This document shows positions 25,189 through 33,249 of a stretch of 64,000 nt of DNA, in pieces. The notes below the pieces were generated by a model, which was not told the DNA's origin, ran no database searches, and saw only the letters and a list, made by a program, of their open reading frames with translations. Origin of the DNA: Dorea sp. D27 (lineage in GTDB: Bacteria > Bacillota > Clostridia > Lachnospirales > Lachnospiraceae); the NCBI RefSeq assembly GCF_001185345.1, contig NZ_KQ236743.1:198372-262371 (forward strand), in the 5' to 3' direction. Each line of letters begins with the position of its first letter. The stretch's first letter is position 1. A program made the position numbers and the translations under genes.

Positions 25189-26304
25189 ATGCCAGTTTAC
25201 AAAAATGAGAAGAATGGAACTTGGTACGCTATGGTTCGTTATATGGATTGGAAAGGAGAACGGAAACAGAAGTGCCAGCGTGGATTTGCCACAAAGCGGG
25301 AGGCTCAGGACTGGGAACGGCAGTTTCAGCTACAGAAAAAAGCAGATATTGATATGACGCTGGAAGGTTTCTGTAAAATGTATGAAGCGGATGTGCGTCC
25401 CCGTTTGAAAGAAAACACATGGCTGACAAAGGAAAGTATTATCCAGAGTAAAATCCTTCCCTATTTGGGGAAACGAAAACTTTCGGAGATAACGGCAAAG
25501 GATGTGATTGACTGGCAGAATGAGATGCGAAGCCAGAAGGGAAAGACCGGGAAACCTGTTTCGCCTACCTATCTGAAAACCATTCATGGGCAGTTGAGTT
25601 CCATTTTCAATCATGCCATCCGTTATTACGATCTGAATATCAATCCGGCGAAGAAAGCAGGCACGATGGGTATGGAGGAAAGTAAGGAAATGCTGTTCTG
25701 GACAAAAGAAGAATATTTGAAATTTGCTGAAGCCATGATGGATAAGCCAATTTCATACTATGCCTTTGAAATGCTTTACTGGTGTGGTATTAGGGAAGGG
25801 AAAATGCTTGCCCTTACACCCTCAGATTTTGATTTTGAGAATCAGACTGTAATGATTAATAAGTCATATCAGAGGTTAAAGGGCAGGGATGTTATAACCA
25901 CTCCGAAAACTAAGAAAAGCAACCGGGTAGTTGAAATGCCGCAGTTTCTTTCTGAGGAGATGGAGGATTGCATGAGGCTGTTTTACAGCCTGAAACCTAA
26001 AGACCGTATTTTCCCGGTGACAAAGCACTATTTATCCCATGAAATGGACAGGGGATGTAAGGAAACGGGAGTAAAGCGGATTCGGATTCACGATTTGCGC
26101 CATAGTCATGTCTCACTTCTTGTTGATATGGGATTTACTGCATTGGCAATCGGGGACAGGGTGGGGCATGAAAGTGAAAAAATCACATACCGTTATGCAC
26201 ATCTGTTCCCATCAAGGCAGACAGAAATGGCAGACCGCTTGAACATTGAGCGGGCAGGAAAGGAAGTAGAAAGCACTAATGGAGGAAAAGAAGTATGTCA
26301 GTAA
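25189..26304 (+). CDS. Tyrosine-type site-specific integrase
   Basis: 371 residues from ATG 25189 (AGGAGAG upstream). An N-terminal arm-binding domain (KNEKNGTWYAMVRYMDWKG), a core-binding SAM-like domain and a catalytic domain follow. The catalytic residues are visible: Arg in WCGIREGK, His-x-x-Arg in HDLRHSH, His in GHESEKITYRYAHLF and the nucleophile Tyr in the same stretch. It probably recombines the 14-bp core at guaA. The 26295 gene starts within its last codons. Confidence 0.95.
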   Translation: MPVYKNEKNGTWYAMVRYMDWKGERKQKCQRGFATKREAQDWERQFQLQKKADIDMTLEGFCKMYEADVRPRLKENTWLTKESIIQSKILPYLGKRKLSEITAKDVIDWQNEMRSQKGKTGKPVSPTYLKTIHGQLSSIFNHAIRYYDLNINPAKKAGTMGMEESKEMLFWTKEEYLKFAEAMMDKPISYYAFEMLYWCGIREGKMLALTPSDFDFENQTVMINKSYQRLKGRDVITTPKTKKSNRVVEMPQFLSEEMEDCMRLFYSLKPKDRIFPVTKHYLSHEMDRGCKETGVKRIRIHDLRHSHVSLLVDMGFTALAIGDRVGHESEKITYRYAHLFPSRQTEMADRLNIERAGKEVESTNGGKEVCQ

Positions 26305-26618
26305 AAGTGTTAGACCAGCAAGGACGTTGGAGAAATAAGACGGTGGCTTTCAGAGTATCACCGGAGGAAGATGAGCAAATTGAAGCGGCAGTCAGGTTGT
26401 CGGGGTTGACGAAACAAGACTATATTATTAAGCGTCTGCAAGAAAAGGATGTTGTGGTAGTGGGAAATCCAAGAGTGTACAAGGCTTTGAAAAATGAACT
26501 GGCAAGAGTGCTTGATGAATTGCAGAGGATAGATGGAGGAGGTGAGGTGTCCAGAGGTTTGATGGATACAATAGAACTGATTACGCTTACAATGCAGGGG
26601 ATGAAAGATGAGAAATAA
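26295..26618 (+). CDS. MobC-like relaxosome accessory protein
   Basis: 107 residues. The N-terminus (KTVAFRVSPEEDEQIEAAVRLSGLTKQDYIIKRL) is a ribbon-helix-helix typical of MobC-type proteins that bind oriT and help the relaxase. It overlaps the integrase stop by 10 bp. A hairpin (GCCTTTAAGTGT and AACACCTAAAGGC) lies just after its stop and may attenuate transcription of the next gene. Confidence 0.8.
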   Translation: MSVKVLDQQGRWRNKTVAFRVSPEEDEQIEAAVRLSGLTKQDYIIKRLQEKDVVVVGNPRVYKALKNELARVLDELQRIDGGGEVSRGLMDTIELITLTMQGMKDEK

Positions 26619-26724
26619 AAAGCCTTTAAGTGTCGGCAAACACCTAAAGGCAGAGACTTGGTGGAATATCCAAATCAATCTCTACAGGTATTCTACCAAA
26701 GCCTCCTGACGCTTTCAACTGGAA

Positions 26725-27738
26725 ATGGAGGGAATTTTGGCTAATAAGAGAGCAGAAGTGAGTTTAAAACTGATTAACATGGAAACGGTGGAGGTAGAGC
26801 AGGTAGAATGGCTGCTCTATCCATTCATCCCCTATGGAAAGGTTACGATTATACAGGGTGATCCCGGCGAAGGCAAGACTACAATGGTACTTCAGGCTAT
26901 TGCGAAACTGACCAAAGGGGAAAAAGTATTGCCGGATAATCCGGGGAACGAAGGTGAATTGCCGGAACATGAGACAGAGGCGGTAAATGTGATTTACCAG
27001 ACCGCAGAGGACGGGTTAGGCGATACGATAAAGCCACGCTTGATTGAAGCAGGGGCAGACTGTTCAAGAGTGCTGGTCATTGATGACGGAGAACAGCCAC
27101 TAACTATGATGGATAATCGGCTGGAAGAAGCGATTGTACAGACAAAAGCACGTCTAATTGTATTAGACCCCATACAGGGATTTCTTGGGTCGGAAGTGGA
27201 TATGCACCGGGCGAATGAGATACGCCCATTGATGAAACGTGTGTCCGTACTGGCAGAAAAGTACCATTGTGCCATTATCCTGATTGGGCATATGAATAAA
27301 AACAGCACCGGAAAATCCTCTTACCGGGGACTTGGTTCGATTGAGTTTCAGGCTGCGGCCAGAAGCGTCCTCGTGGTTGGACGTATAAAAAATGAGCCGG
27401 AGGTCAGAGTCGTATGTCATGTGAAAAGTTCTCTGGCACCGGAGGGAAAGTCTATTGCTTTCCGATTAGATAAGGATAAGGGATTTGATTGGATAGGAGA
27501 ATATGATATCGGTGCAGATGATTTGTTAAATGGAGGCAGCCGGGGGCAGAAGATAAAAGAGGCAAAGGAGTTCTTGTTAGAGACACTTGCGGAAGGTGCA
27601 GTAGAGCAGAATATGGTTGTCCAGGAGGCGGAAAAAAGAGGAATTAAGGGGAAAACCCTCTGGAATGCAAAGAAAGCTCTGAGGGTGCAGTCTATAAAGC
27701 CGGGAGGTCATTGGTCATGGAAATTGCCAGAGGAGTAA
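26725..27738 (+). CDS. RepA-like AAA (DnaB/RecA-type) ATPase
   Basis: 337 residues. A RecA-like core begins with Walker A GDPGEGKTT at about residue 50, then Walker B-like LIVLDPI and a HMNKN sensor motif. Proteins of this type (AAA_25/RepA family) are helicase-like and initiate or assist replication of plasmids and integrative elements. The C-terminal part is a winged-helix-like domain. The start at 26725 is uncertain because no clear ribosome-binding site precedes it. Confidence 0.85.
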   Translation: MEGILANKRAEVSLKLINMETVEVEQVEWLLYPFIPYGKVTIIQGDPGEGKTTMVLQAIAKLTKGEKVLPDNPGNEGELPEHETEAVNVIYQTAEDGLGDTIKPRLIEAGADCSRVLVIDDGEQPLTMMDNRLEEAIVQTKARLIVLDPIQGFLGSEVDMHRANEIRPLMKRVSVLAEKYHCAIILIGHMNKNSTGKSSYRGLGSIEFQAAARSVLVVGRIKNEPEVRVVCHVKSSLAPEGKSIAFRLDKDKGFDWIGEYDIGADDLLNGGSRGQKIKEAKEFLLETLAEGAVEQNMVVQEAEKRGIKGKTLWNAKKALRVQSIKPGGHWSWKLPEE

Positions 27739-27741
27739 ATG

Positions 27742-27790
27742 AAGATGGCAAGATTACCATTTTCTTAGGAATAGGTAATCTTGCCATCTT
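27742..27790. repeat. 17-bp perfect inverted repeat
   Basis: AAGATGGCAAGATTACC (27742-27758) and its exact complement (27774-27790) flank a 15-nt loop, between the ATPase gene and a small gene. There is no T-run, so it could be an RNA processing or replication structure, not a classical terminator. Confidence 0.6.
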
Positions 27791-27804
27791 GAAAGGAGCC
27801 AAAT

Positions 27805-28038
27805 TTGAAAAATGTACAGATAACTTATGAGTTGTTCGTGGCGTTGGTACAGTATCATCTGATGGGGAATGACGACTGTATAGACACAATTCAGCAAGGG
27901 TTAGAGAAAAAATTGGATCCGTTGGTGCTTCATGATCTGTATGCAAGGTCAAAAACAGCGCATACAGGAGAAGAACGTGAAAAAGCCAGACAGGAATATC
28001 TGGTTAGGCGTGGTGTGAGAGATAGCTTTCGTTGGTAG
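27805..28038 (+). CDS. Small conserved element protein
   Basis: 77 residues starting at TTG 27805, with GGAG 6 bp upstream. It is a helical protein (ITYELFVALVQYHLMGNDDCIDTIQQGLEKK) with a basic C-terminus. Similar small proteins lie beside replication and mobilisation genes in Firmicute mobile elements. Function unknown. Confidence 0.65.
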   Translation: MKNVQITYELFVALVQYHLMGNDDCIDTIQQGLEKKLDPLVLHDLYARSKTAHTGEEREKARQEYLVRRGVRDSFRW

Positions 28039-28128
28039 TTTTTCCTGATTATGACAGACAGGAACGTGTCACGTTCCTGTAGATAACAGACAAGGAGAAA
28101 GGTTGAACTCGATGATTATTCAACCGAA

Positions 28129-28350
28129 ATGGGGAACACGCAATGTAAACCATATTTTTATGAGAGTGAAGCCCGGAGGATTGCCGCACTTAACGAAGTC
28201 TTTGGCGATGTAGAACTGACTGCTGCAGAGATGCGGACGCTCGTATGGCTGGTGGGATGGGAGGACAGTATGACGGCAAATCTGCTTTCGGCTATCCGTA
28301 AAGTAACGGTGGTGGAAATAAAGCGGATGGGACAGCCGCACCGTCCGTAG
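28129..28350 (+). CDS. Small conserved element protein upstream of relaxase
   Basis: 73 residues from ATG 28129. A helical segment (LTAAEMRTLVWLVGWEDSMTANLLSAIRK) suggests a DNA-binding or accessory role. A start codon at 28112 in another frame soon stops. It precedes the candidate oriT. I do not recognise a family. Confidence 0.55.
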   Translation: MGNTQCKPYFYESEARRIAALNEVFGDVELTAAEMRTLVWLVGWEDSMTANLLSAIRKVTVVEIKRMGQPHRP

Positions 28351-28379
28351 GACGGAAAGGCCTCCGTTCCGCTTCGGTC

Positions 28380-28520
28380 GGTGCAGAACAGACGTCCCCC
28401 GGACGTCTTGCACCCCGGCAGGGCGCAAAGGCAGCTTTTGATGGACGGAACGGCTGTCAAAAGTGCTTTTATATTACTTTCGGGAAAGTAACAAAGCCTT
28501 GTGCCGTATCCGGCGCTGAT
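28380..28520 (+). other. Candidate origin of transfer (oriT)
   Basis: The 178-bp gap before the relaxase holds several inverted repeats: GACGTC(CCCCG)GACGTC, TTTTGA/TCAAAA and TTACTTTC(GG)GAAAGTAA, followed by a GC-rich stretch. Clusters of inverted repeats directly upstream of a MobV gene are where oriT is usually found. The nick site cannot be fixed by eye. Confidence 0.45.
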
Positions 28521-28548
28521 TTGATAAATGGAAGGAGGGAAAAGCCTA

Positions 28549-29919
28549 TTGAAAAGGACGATTAGTGTTATGGTAGGAAAAGGTTCTGCCAATCACAACA
28601 GTAGAAAATTTCATGCAAAGAATACAGACCCGGAGCGAAGTGATTTAAATATAGAATACTACAATGAGAACATACGGGAGATATACCATGAACTGTTTGA
28701 CGAAGCCCTTGCCCGGTACAATAACAAGCAGAAACGAAGTGATCGCCTGATTGATGATTACTATGAAAAAATTTTATCCAGTAAGCAGGAAAAGACATTC
28801 CATGAAATTATTTTGCAGATAGGCAATAAGGCTGATATGGGTGCAAAGACAGAAGACGGACGGCTTGCTGCAAAGATACTGGACGAATATATGAGCGGTT
28901 TCAGGGAACGGAATCCAACACTTAGAGTATTTTCGGCACATCTCCACATGGACGAAGCCACACCCCATCTGCATATTGATTTTGTGCCGTTTACGACAGG
29001 GAGCAAGCGGGGACTGGAAACAAGGGTATCACTGAAACAGGCGTTGGCAACCCTTGGGTTTTGGGGCGGTACAAGGAGTGAAACGGAGTGGAATCAATGG
29101 GTAGCCGCTGAAAAGAAACAGCTTGCTGCCGTTATGCTGCAGCATGGTATTGAATGGGAGCAGAAGGGAACGCATGAGAAGCATTTGTCTGTTCTTGATT
29201 TTGAGAAAAAGGAGCGGGCAAAGGAAGTAGCGGAGTTGGAGGTAAAGAAATCAGAATTGCAGGAAGAAAATGCTGCTTTTGAGGAAATCAATGAAACTAT
29301 TCAGGAACAGTTGACAGGGATTGATGAAGAAATTCATTCACTGCAGAGTGATTTAGAGCAATCCCGCCAAGAAGCGGAGAAGGCACAGAAGCAAGTGGAT
29401 AAGTATCAAAAACGTATGAATGAGCTGGCTCCGATGGTAAAGAACATGGAGCGGTTGGCGGCTGAGTTTTCCACTGACCCGGAGCAGGCACTTCCAGAAG
29501 TTGCAATCATGGAATCAGCGAAGTCATATCGGGAGAAGAAAGCCAAACCAATCGTGGCAAAACTGGTTCAAATCCTACGGTCTGTATATTCTGCATATTT
29601 GGATATTTCCAGTAAATTTGAAAAGTTACAACCAGCTTATTACAGAGAGCGGAGCGGAAACGAGCGGCTTACAAATAGGCTGGAAGAAGTCTTGGGAGAA
29701 AACAGCGATTTGCAGATGGCAGCGGCAGATTTGGGGCGTGTAAAAGCGGTATTTGGTTCTCGGCAGGTGGAGGATGCCATTAGCTGGGCAAAACAGCAGG
29801 AACAGCCCAAAAAGGAAACAAGCGTCAGGAAACGTCTGGAACAGGCAAAGGAAAATGTGGAAATACGTGAAAACAGGAAACATAATAAGAAGTCAAAAAA
29901 CAGAGATATGGAAAGGTAG
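28549..29919 (+). CDS. MobV/Pre-family relaxase
   Basis: 456 residues from TTG 28549, which gives the family's normal start (KRTISVMVGKGSANHNSRKF); an ATG at 28528 would add seven residues. The metal-binding motif HLHMDEATPHLH (His131 to His142) is characteristic of MobV relaxases, which nick oriT for conjugative mobilisation. A long coiled coil (about 215-310) follows, then a charged C-terminus. It is the only transfer enzyme in the element. Confidence 0.92.
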   Translation: MKRTISVMVGKGSANHNSRKFHAKNTDPERSDLNIEYYNENIREIYHELFDEALARYNNKQKRSDRLIDDYYEKILSSKQEKTFHEIILQIGNKADMGAKTEDGRLAAKILDEYMSGFRERNPTLRVFSAHLHMDEATPHLHIDFVPFTTGSKRGLETRVSLKQALATLGFWGGTRSETEWNQWVAAEKKQLAAVMLQHGIEWEQKGTHEKHLSVLDFEKKERAKEVAELEVKKSELQEENAAFEEINETIQEQLTGIDEEIHSLQSDLEQSRQEAEKAQKQVDKYQKRMNELAPMVKNMERLAAEFSTDPEQALPEVAIMESAKSYREKKAKPIVAKLVQILRSVYSAYLDISSKFEKLQPAYYRERSGNERLTNRLEEVLGENSDLQMAAADLGRVKAVFGSRQVEDAISWAKQQEQPKKETSVRKRLEQAKENVEIRENRKHNKKSKNRDMER

Positions 29920-29927
29920 GAAATGTG

Positions 29928-30305
29928 ATGAAAAAGCAAAATTACGATGTAAACAATGGATTGAGTTATACGCTGTATGGGGACTATTATTTGCCAGATT
30001 TGGCGTTACCAGAGGAAGAAAAACCTACTTATGGGAAATATGGTATGTTACGCCGGACATTCCTTAAAGAACATAGAAAGGGGCTGTACATGTCGATGTT
30101 CCTGCAGGGCAAGATGGTGGAACATTTGAATCAAATAGACCGGGCGGCAACTGAGAGAATGGAACTGTTGGTAGTGAAGATGACAGAGCGGCAAGGCGTG
30201 ACGGAGCGGTTAAAAGCGGAAGATCAGTTATTGTGGGTAGGGATGATGAATAACATTAGAAGCGCTGCTGAGGAAATAGTGCTAAAGGAACTGATATATG
30301 TATAA
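29928..30305 (+). CDS. TnpV-family transposon-encoded protein
   Basis: 125 residues from ATG 29928. The family pattern (YTLYGDYYLPDLALP and KYGMLRRTFLKEHRKGLYMSMFLQGK) matches TnpV proteins of Firmicute mobilizable elements. Function is not defined. It begins 8 bp after the relaxase stop and ends the mobilisation operon. A hairpin with GGCTCGCTG/CAGTGAGCC follows (about 30335-30365), a likely terminator. Confidence 0.8.
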   Translation: MKKQNYDVNNGLSYTLYGDYYLPDLALPEEEKPTYGKYGMLRRTFLKEHRKGLYMSMFLQGKMVEHLNQIDRAATERMELLVVKMTERQGVTERLKAEDQLLWVGMMNNIRSAAEEIVLKELIYV

Positions 30306-30368
30306 ATAATGGAAAGAAAACTTAGGGAAGACAAAAGGCTCGCTGATTCTATGCAGTGAGCCTTTTGT

Positions 30369-30650
30369 CTATAAATCGGGATATTTCTTAATATCTTCTT
30401 TTGTTGGTATGCCATCAAGCAGATAAGAATAGGATACGCCGAAAAACTCGGAAAAAGCCTTGATTTCAAAATCACTGACATATCGACTATTGGTCTCAAT
30501 TCTGGTAATGAGGTTTTTGTCTACATTAAAACCTTCCAACTGTAATTTATCGGCTAAATCACGTTGGGAAAAACCACAGAGATTCCTTAATTTTATCAGC
30601 CGAGAAGCAATGATATTTTTCTCCTGATCATGTGTGCGAAGTTTCTTCAT
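30369..30650 (-). CDS. XRE-family repressor, cassette 1
   Basis: 93 residues. HTH: GFSQRDLADKLQLEGFNVDKNLITRIETNSRYVSDFEIKAFSEFF. It is clearly paralogous to the protein of 31034-31294. It is divergent from a small gene at 30765-31070 and shares an operator-like region with it that recurs in the second cassette. Likely an autoregulated switch. Confidence 0.85.
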   Translation of the reverse strand: MKKLRTHDQEKNIIASRLIKLRNLCGFSQRDLADKLQLEGFNVDKNLITRIETNSRYVSDFEIKAFSEFFGVSYSYLLDGIPTKEDIKKYPDL

Positions 30651-30764
30651 TTTTCCCCCTTATGCTACAATGATTTGTATCAGTTTTTGCACTTTTTCTT
30701 GATTTTACTATTGAAAAGTCTTATAATCGGTTGTAAAAGTGAGACAAGAGGAGGGAAATATGAA

Positions 30765-31070
30765 ATGAAGAAAATGGATAAGGAATTCAAACAGTTGCTC
30801 TATGATTTGATGAACGGATCTCTGGACTTGGAGAACAATGCAATAGAGGAGAACAGATACGTTGAGAATGAATTTTCAGAGGGAAAAGTGTGCCAGATTG
30901 CATATGCTAAGATTCTGGATGCTTATCAGCGGATATGCGAAAGACTGGGAGTTGGCGAAGAAGATAAAGACATTGAAGTTATTATGAATAACTTTAATAC
31001 AATTTTGAAACATCTCTGCATGAAAATGTACGATTATGGCTGCTTCTTCTCGCAGCCGTCTATTAAGTAA
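30765..31070 (+). CDS. Unknown small protein, cassette 1
   Basis: 101 residues from ATG 30765 with GGAGGG upstream. It is acidic and helical (KEFKQLLYDLMNGSLDLENNAIEENRYVENEFSEGKV). No family recognised. Its 3' end overlaps the convergent XRE gene of cassette 2 by 37 bp. It is driven from the duplicated region containing GGTTGTAAAAGTGAGACAA (30729-30747). Confidence 0.55.
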   Translation: MKKMDKEFKQLLYDLMNGSLDLENNAIEENRYVENEFSEGKVCQIAYAKILDAYQRICERLGVGEEDKDIEVIMNNFNTILKHLCMKMYDYGCFFSQPSIK

Positions 31071-31294
31071 TCATAGGAAACATGGAATATTTCAGTTAAG
31101 GCTTTCAGTTCTAAATCAGTTACATATCTTTTGTTTGTTTCTATGCGGGTAATGACATTTTTATCCATATCAAATCCGGCTAATTGTAGTTGGCGGGCAA
31201 GGTCACGCTGGGAAAGATGATGTTCTTTCCTTAATTCCTTTAGGTGCAGTCCTATTAGATTTTTCTCTCCGGTTTTAGTGCGTGGTTTTGGCAT
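31034..31294 (-). CDS. XRE-family repressor, cassette 2
   Basis: 86 residues from the start at 31294. HTH: HLSQRDLARQLQLAGFDMDKNVITRIETNKRYVTDLELKALTEIF, matching cassette 1 over most of its length. The divergent neighbour is a small lipoprotein gene. A longer reading frame upstream (to 31849) lacks support. The paralogues point to tandem duplication of a repressor module. Confidence 0.85.
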   Translation of the reverse strand: MPKPRTKTGEKNLIGLHLKELRKEHHLSQRDLARQLQLAGFDMDKNVITRIETNKRYVTDLELKALTEIFHVSYDYLIDGCEKKQP

Positions 31295-31361
31295 AAGTGA
31301 ATCCCCCGTTTCTTGTATCATAATTTGCACTTTAAGTCTATCGTAGAACTGCGCCTTGACT

Positions 31362-31380
31362 GGTTGTAAAAGTGAGACAA
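31362..31380 (+). repeat. Second copy of a 19-bp promoter/operator repeat
   Basis: GGTTGTAAAAGTGAGACAA is identical to 30729-30747. In both cassettes it lies just before the ribosome-binding site of the rightward gene and after a TTGTATCA...TTTGCACTTT block. Confidence 0.75.
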
Positions 31381-31391
31381 AAGGAGAGCGT

Positions 31392-31760
31392 ATGAAAAGA
31401 ATTTTGATTGTGGTGCTATTTATAGTGTTGTTGAGTGGTTGTGCGGAGAAGGAGCAGGAAGGAAGTTCTTCTATTGTTGTGACAGCAGGAGGGGAGACGG
31501 TTTCGGCATATCGTGATGGGGAGGATGTGACGGACGAGAGGCTGGCGTTGGAGGAACAGACAGAAACGGCGGTTAGTAAGTTCTTGAACCGGGAGAGGGA
31601 GGAGCTGGAGTTTGATATGTTTTGTATGCTGGAGCAGGATGGTATGACGATTGAGGTTATAGTGGACGGGGTGTCGTATACGTTTACTTGTAGTATGCAG
31701 GGGGATATAATTGGTGTGGGGAGGACGGATGGGGAGCGGTTTGATTTGAGGGGAGAATAA
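31392..31760 (+). CDS. Small lipoprotein, cassette 2
   Basis: 122 residues from ATG 31392 (AAGGAG upstream). A lipoprotein signal peptide ends in LLSGC (Cys17). The mature part is acidic, has a helix (TETAVSKFLNREREEL) and ends in a strand-rich segment with DGVSYTFTC. Function unknown; being secreted and controlled by an element-encoded repressor, it may affect the host surface or entry exclusion. That is speculation. Confidence 0.65.
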   Translation: MKRILIVVLFIVLLSGCAEKEQEGSSSIVVTAGGETVSAYRDGEDVTDERLALEEQTETAVSKFLNREREELEFDMFCMLEQDGMTIEVIVDGVSYTFTCSMQGDIIGVGRTDGERFDLRGE

Positions 31761-31989
31761 GAAGGTATAAAATATAGTGCAATAAGAAGAGAATATTGTT
31801 GATTAATAATGCCTGAAAATGTTATATAAAAGAAAATCATATCTATCACTTTTTAGAGAAAAGTGGTATAATTTGAGCATGTGTATTCAGTACGAATATA
31901 AATTAGCCATGTGGTAACATTTATTGTTTTAATTATTCTAATAAGAATTTGAAAAATACTAAAGGCAAGAAATAGTGAGAGGTATTGAA

Positions 31990-33249
31990 ATGGGCATATC
32001 GGACATATTGGATTCTTATAGTAAAGAATATTGGGATTTTAAAAATGCGAAAAATGAGGGGATTCATAAAATTGCAAATTATCCAGCGCCAATGGTTGCA
32101 CCAATGCAACATGAGTTATTACAGTTGTTAGTAAATGAAAACCCCGATTATCGCAGGCTACTCGATCCCTTTCATGGTACAGGGGTGACACTTGTGGAAG
32201 GACAAGAAGTAGGGCTGGATGTGTTTGGAATAGATATAAATCCGTATGCTCATATTATTTCATTAGCCAAATTAGAAAAGTATAATCCTATAGAAGTTGA
32301 AAAAATAAATGAAAGAGTTTTAAGTCGTATCGTTCAGCTTAAAGCTAGAGGAAATTGGGAGAAGCACTCATTTGAAAATATAAATAAATGGTTTAGGCGA
32401 GATGTGATAGAGGATTTAAGCATAATAAGAACCGCTATAAAAAAAGAAACCGATAAAAGTGTTAAACATTACTATTGGTTATGTTTTGGCGAAATAGTAA
32501 AAAAGTATAGCAATACACGCACATCCACATTTAAATTGCATGCTAAAGAAGCCGAAAAGATAAATGCGATGGAAAATCATATTTTTGCGGATTTTCAGAA
32601 CAAAATTTGTGAAACTTATAAGTTAATAGGATATCCTGCATTGGGGGATTTTCAATTAGAATGTGGGGATTCTAATATGATTATGAAAAAAATGGATAGC
32701 GAATCTTTTGATATAATATGTACTTCTCCACCATATGGGGATAATGGAACAACGGTAACATATGGGCAGTTTTCAACACTGCAATTATTATGGATTGATA
32801 ATTCTGATTTTAGATATGATATTTCATGTATTGATAATTTCTCTCGCTTAGATTCTCTCAGTTTAGGGGGAACACTATCGAGAAATAATGCATTTTACTG
32901 TTCGCCATTAGTAACTCAATACATAGAAAAGATTTCACCGCACAAGCGTAAAAAAATAATACAATTTTACTCCGATTATGAAAATTCCTTTCGGACTATG
33001 GCGAGACTGTTGAAAGGCGGGGGGAGCATGGTTTTAACATTAGGAAATAGAAAAGTTGATGGGATTGAGTTTCCGTTTTCTGGAATAAATATAGACCTTG
33101 CAGAACAGTATAACATGAAGGTTGAATATGTGATTACAAGGAATATAATTAATAAAAGAATGCCACGAAGAGTTTCAAGACTTTCAGATGGGCAATCAGT
33201 AAGTTCTATGTCGAAAGAAACTACACTATTATTAAAAAAGGGATGCTAA
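31990..33249 (+). CDS. DNA methyltransferase (TSPPY, m4C/m6A type) of the defence-like cargo
   Basis: 419 residues from ATG 31990, which has GAGAGG 7 bp upstream; a GTG at 31975 would add five residues. Motif I DPFHGTG (residues 64-70, numbered from the GTG) binds S-adenosylmethionine, and catalytic motif IV TSPPY (250-254) follows about 180 residues later, so motif I precedes IV with a long insert that may be the target-recognition region. TSPPY occurs in N4-cytosine and N6-adenine enzymes. It overlaps the GHKL gene by 7 bp. Very AT-rich. Confidence 0.9.
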   Translation: MGISDILDSYSKEYWDFKNAKNEGIHKIANYPAPMVAPMQHELLQLLVNENPDYRRLLDPFHGTGVTLVEGQEVGLDVFGIDINPYAHIISLAKLEKYNPIEVEKINERVLSRIVQLKARGNWEKHSFENINKWFRRDVIEDLSIIRTAIKKETDKSVKHYYWLCFGEIVKKYSNTRTSTFKLHAKEAEKINAMENHIFADFQNKICETYKLIGYPALGDFQLECGDSNMIMKKMDSESFDIICTSPPYGDNGTTVTYGQFSTLQLLWIDNSDFRYDISCIDNFSRLDSLSLGGTLSRNNAFYCSPLVTQYIEKISPHKRKKIIQFYSDYENSFRTMARLLKGGGSMVLTLGNRKVDGIEFPFSGINIDLAEQYNMKVEYVITRNIINKRMPRRVSRLSDGQSVSSMSKETTLLLKKGC

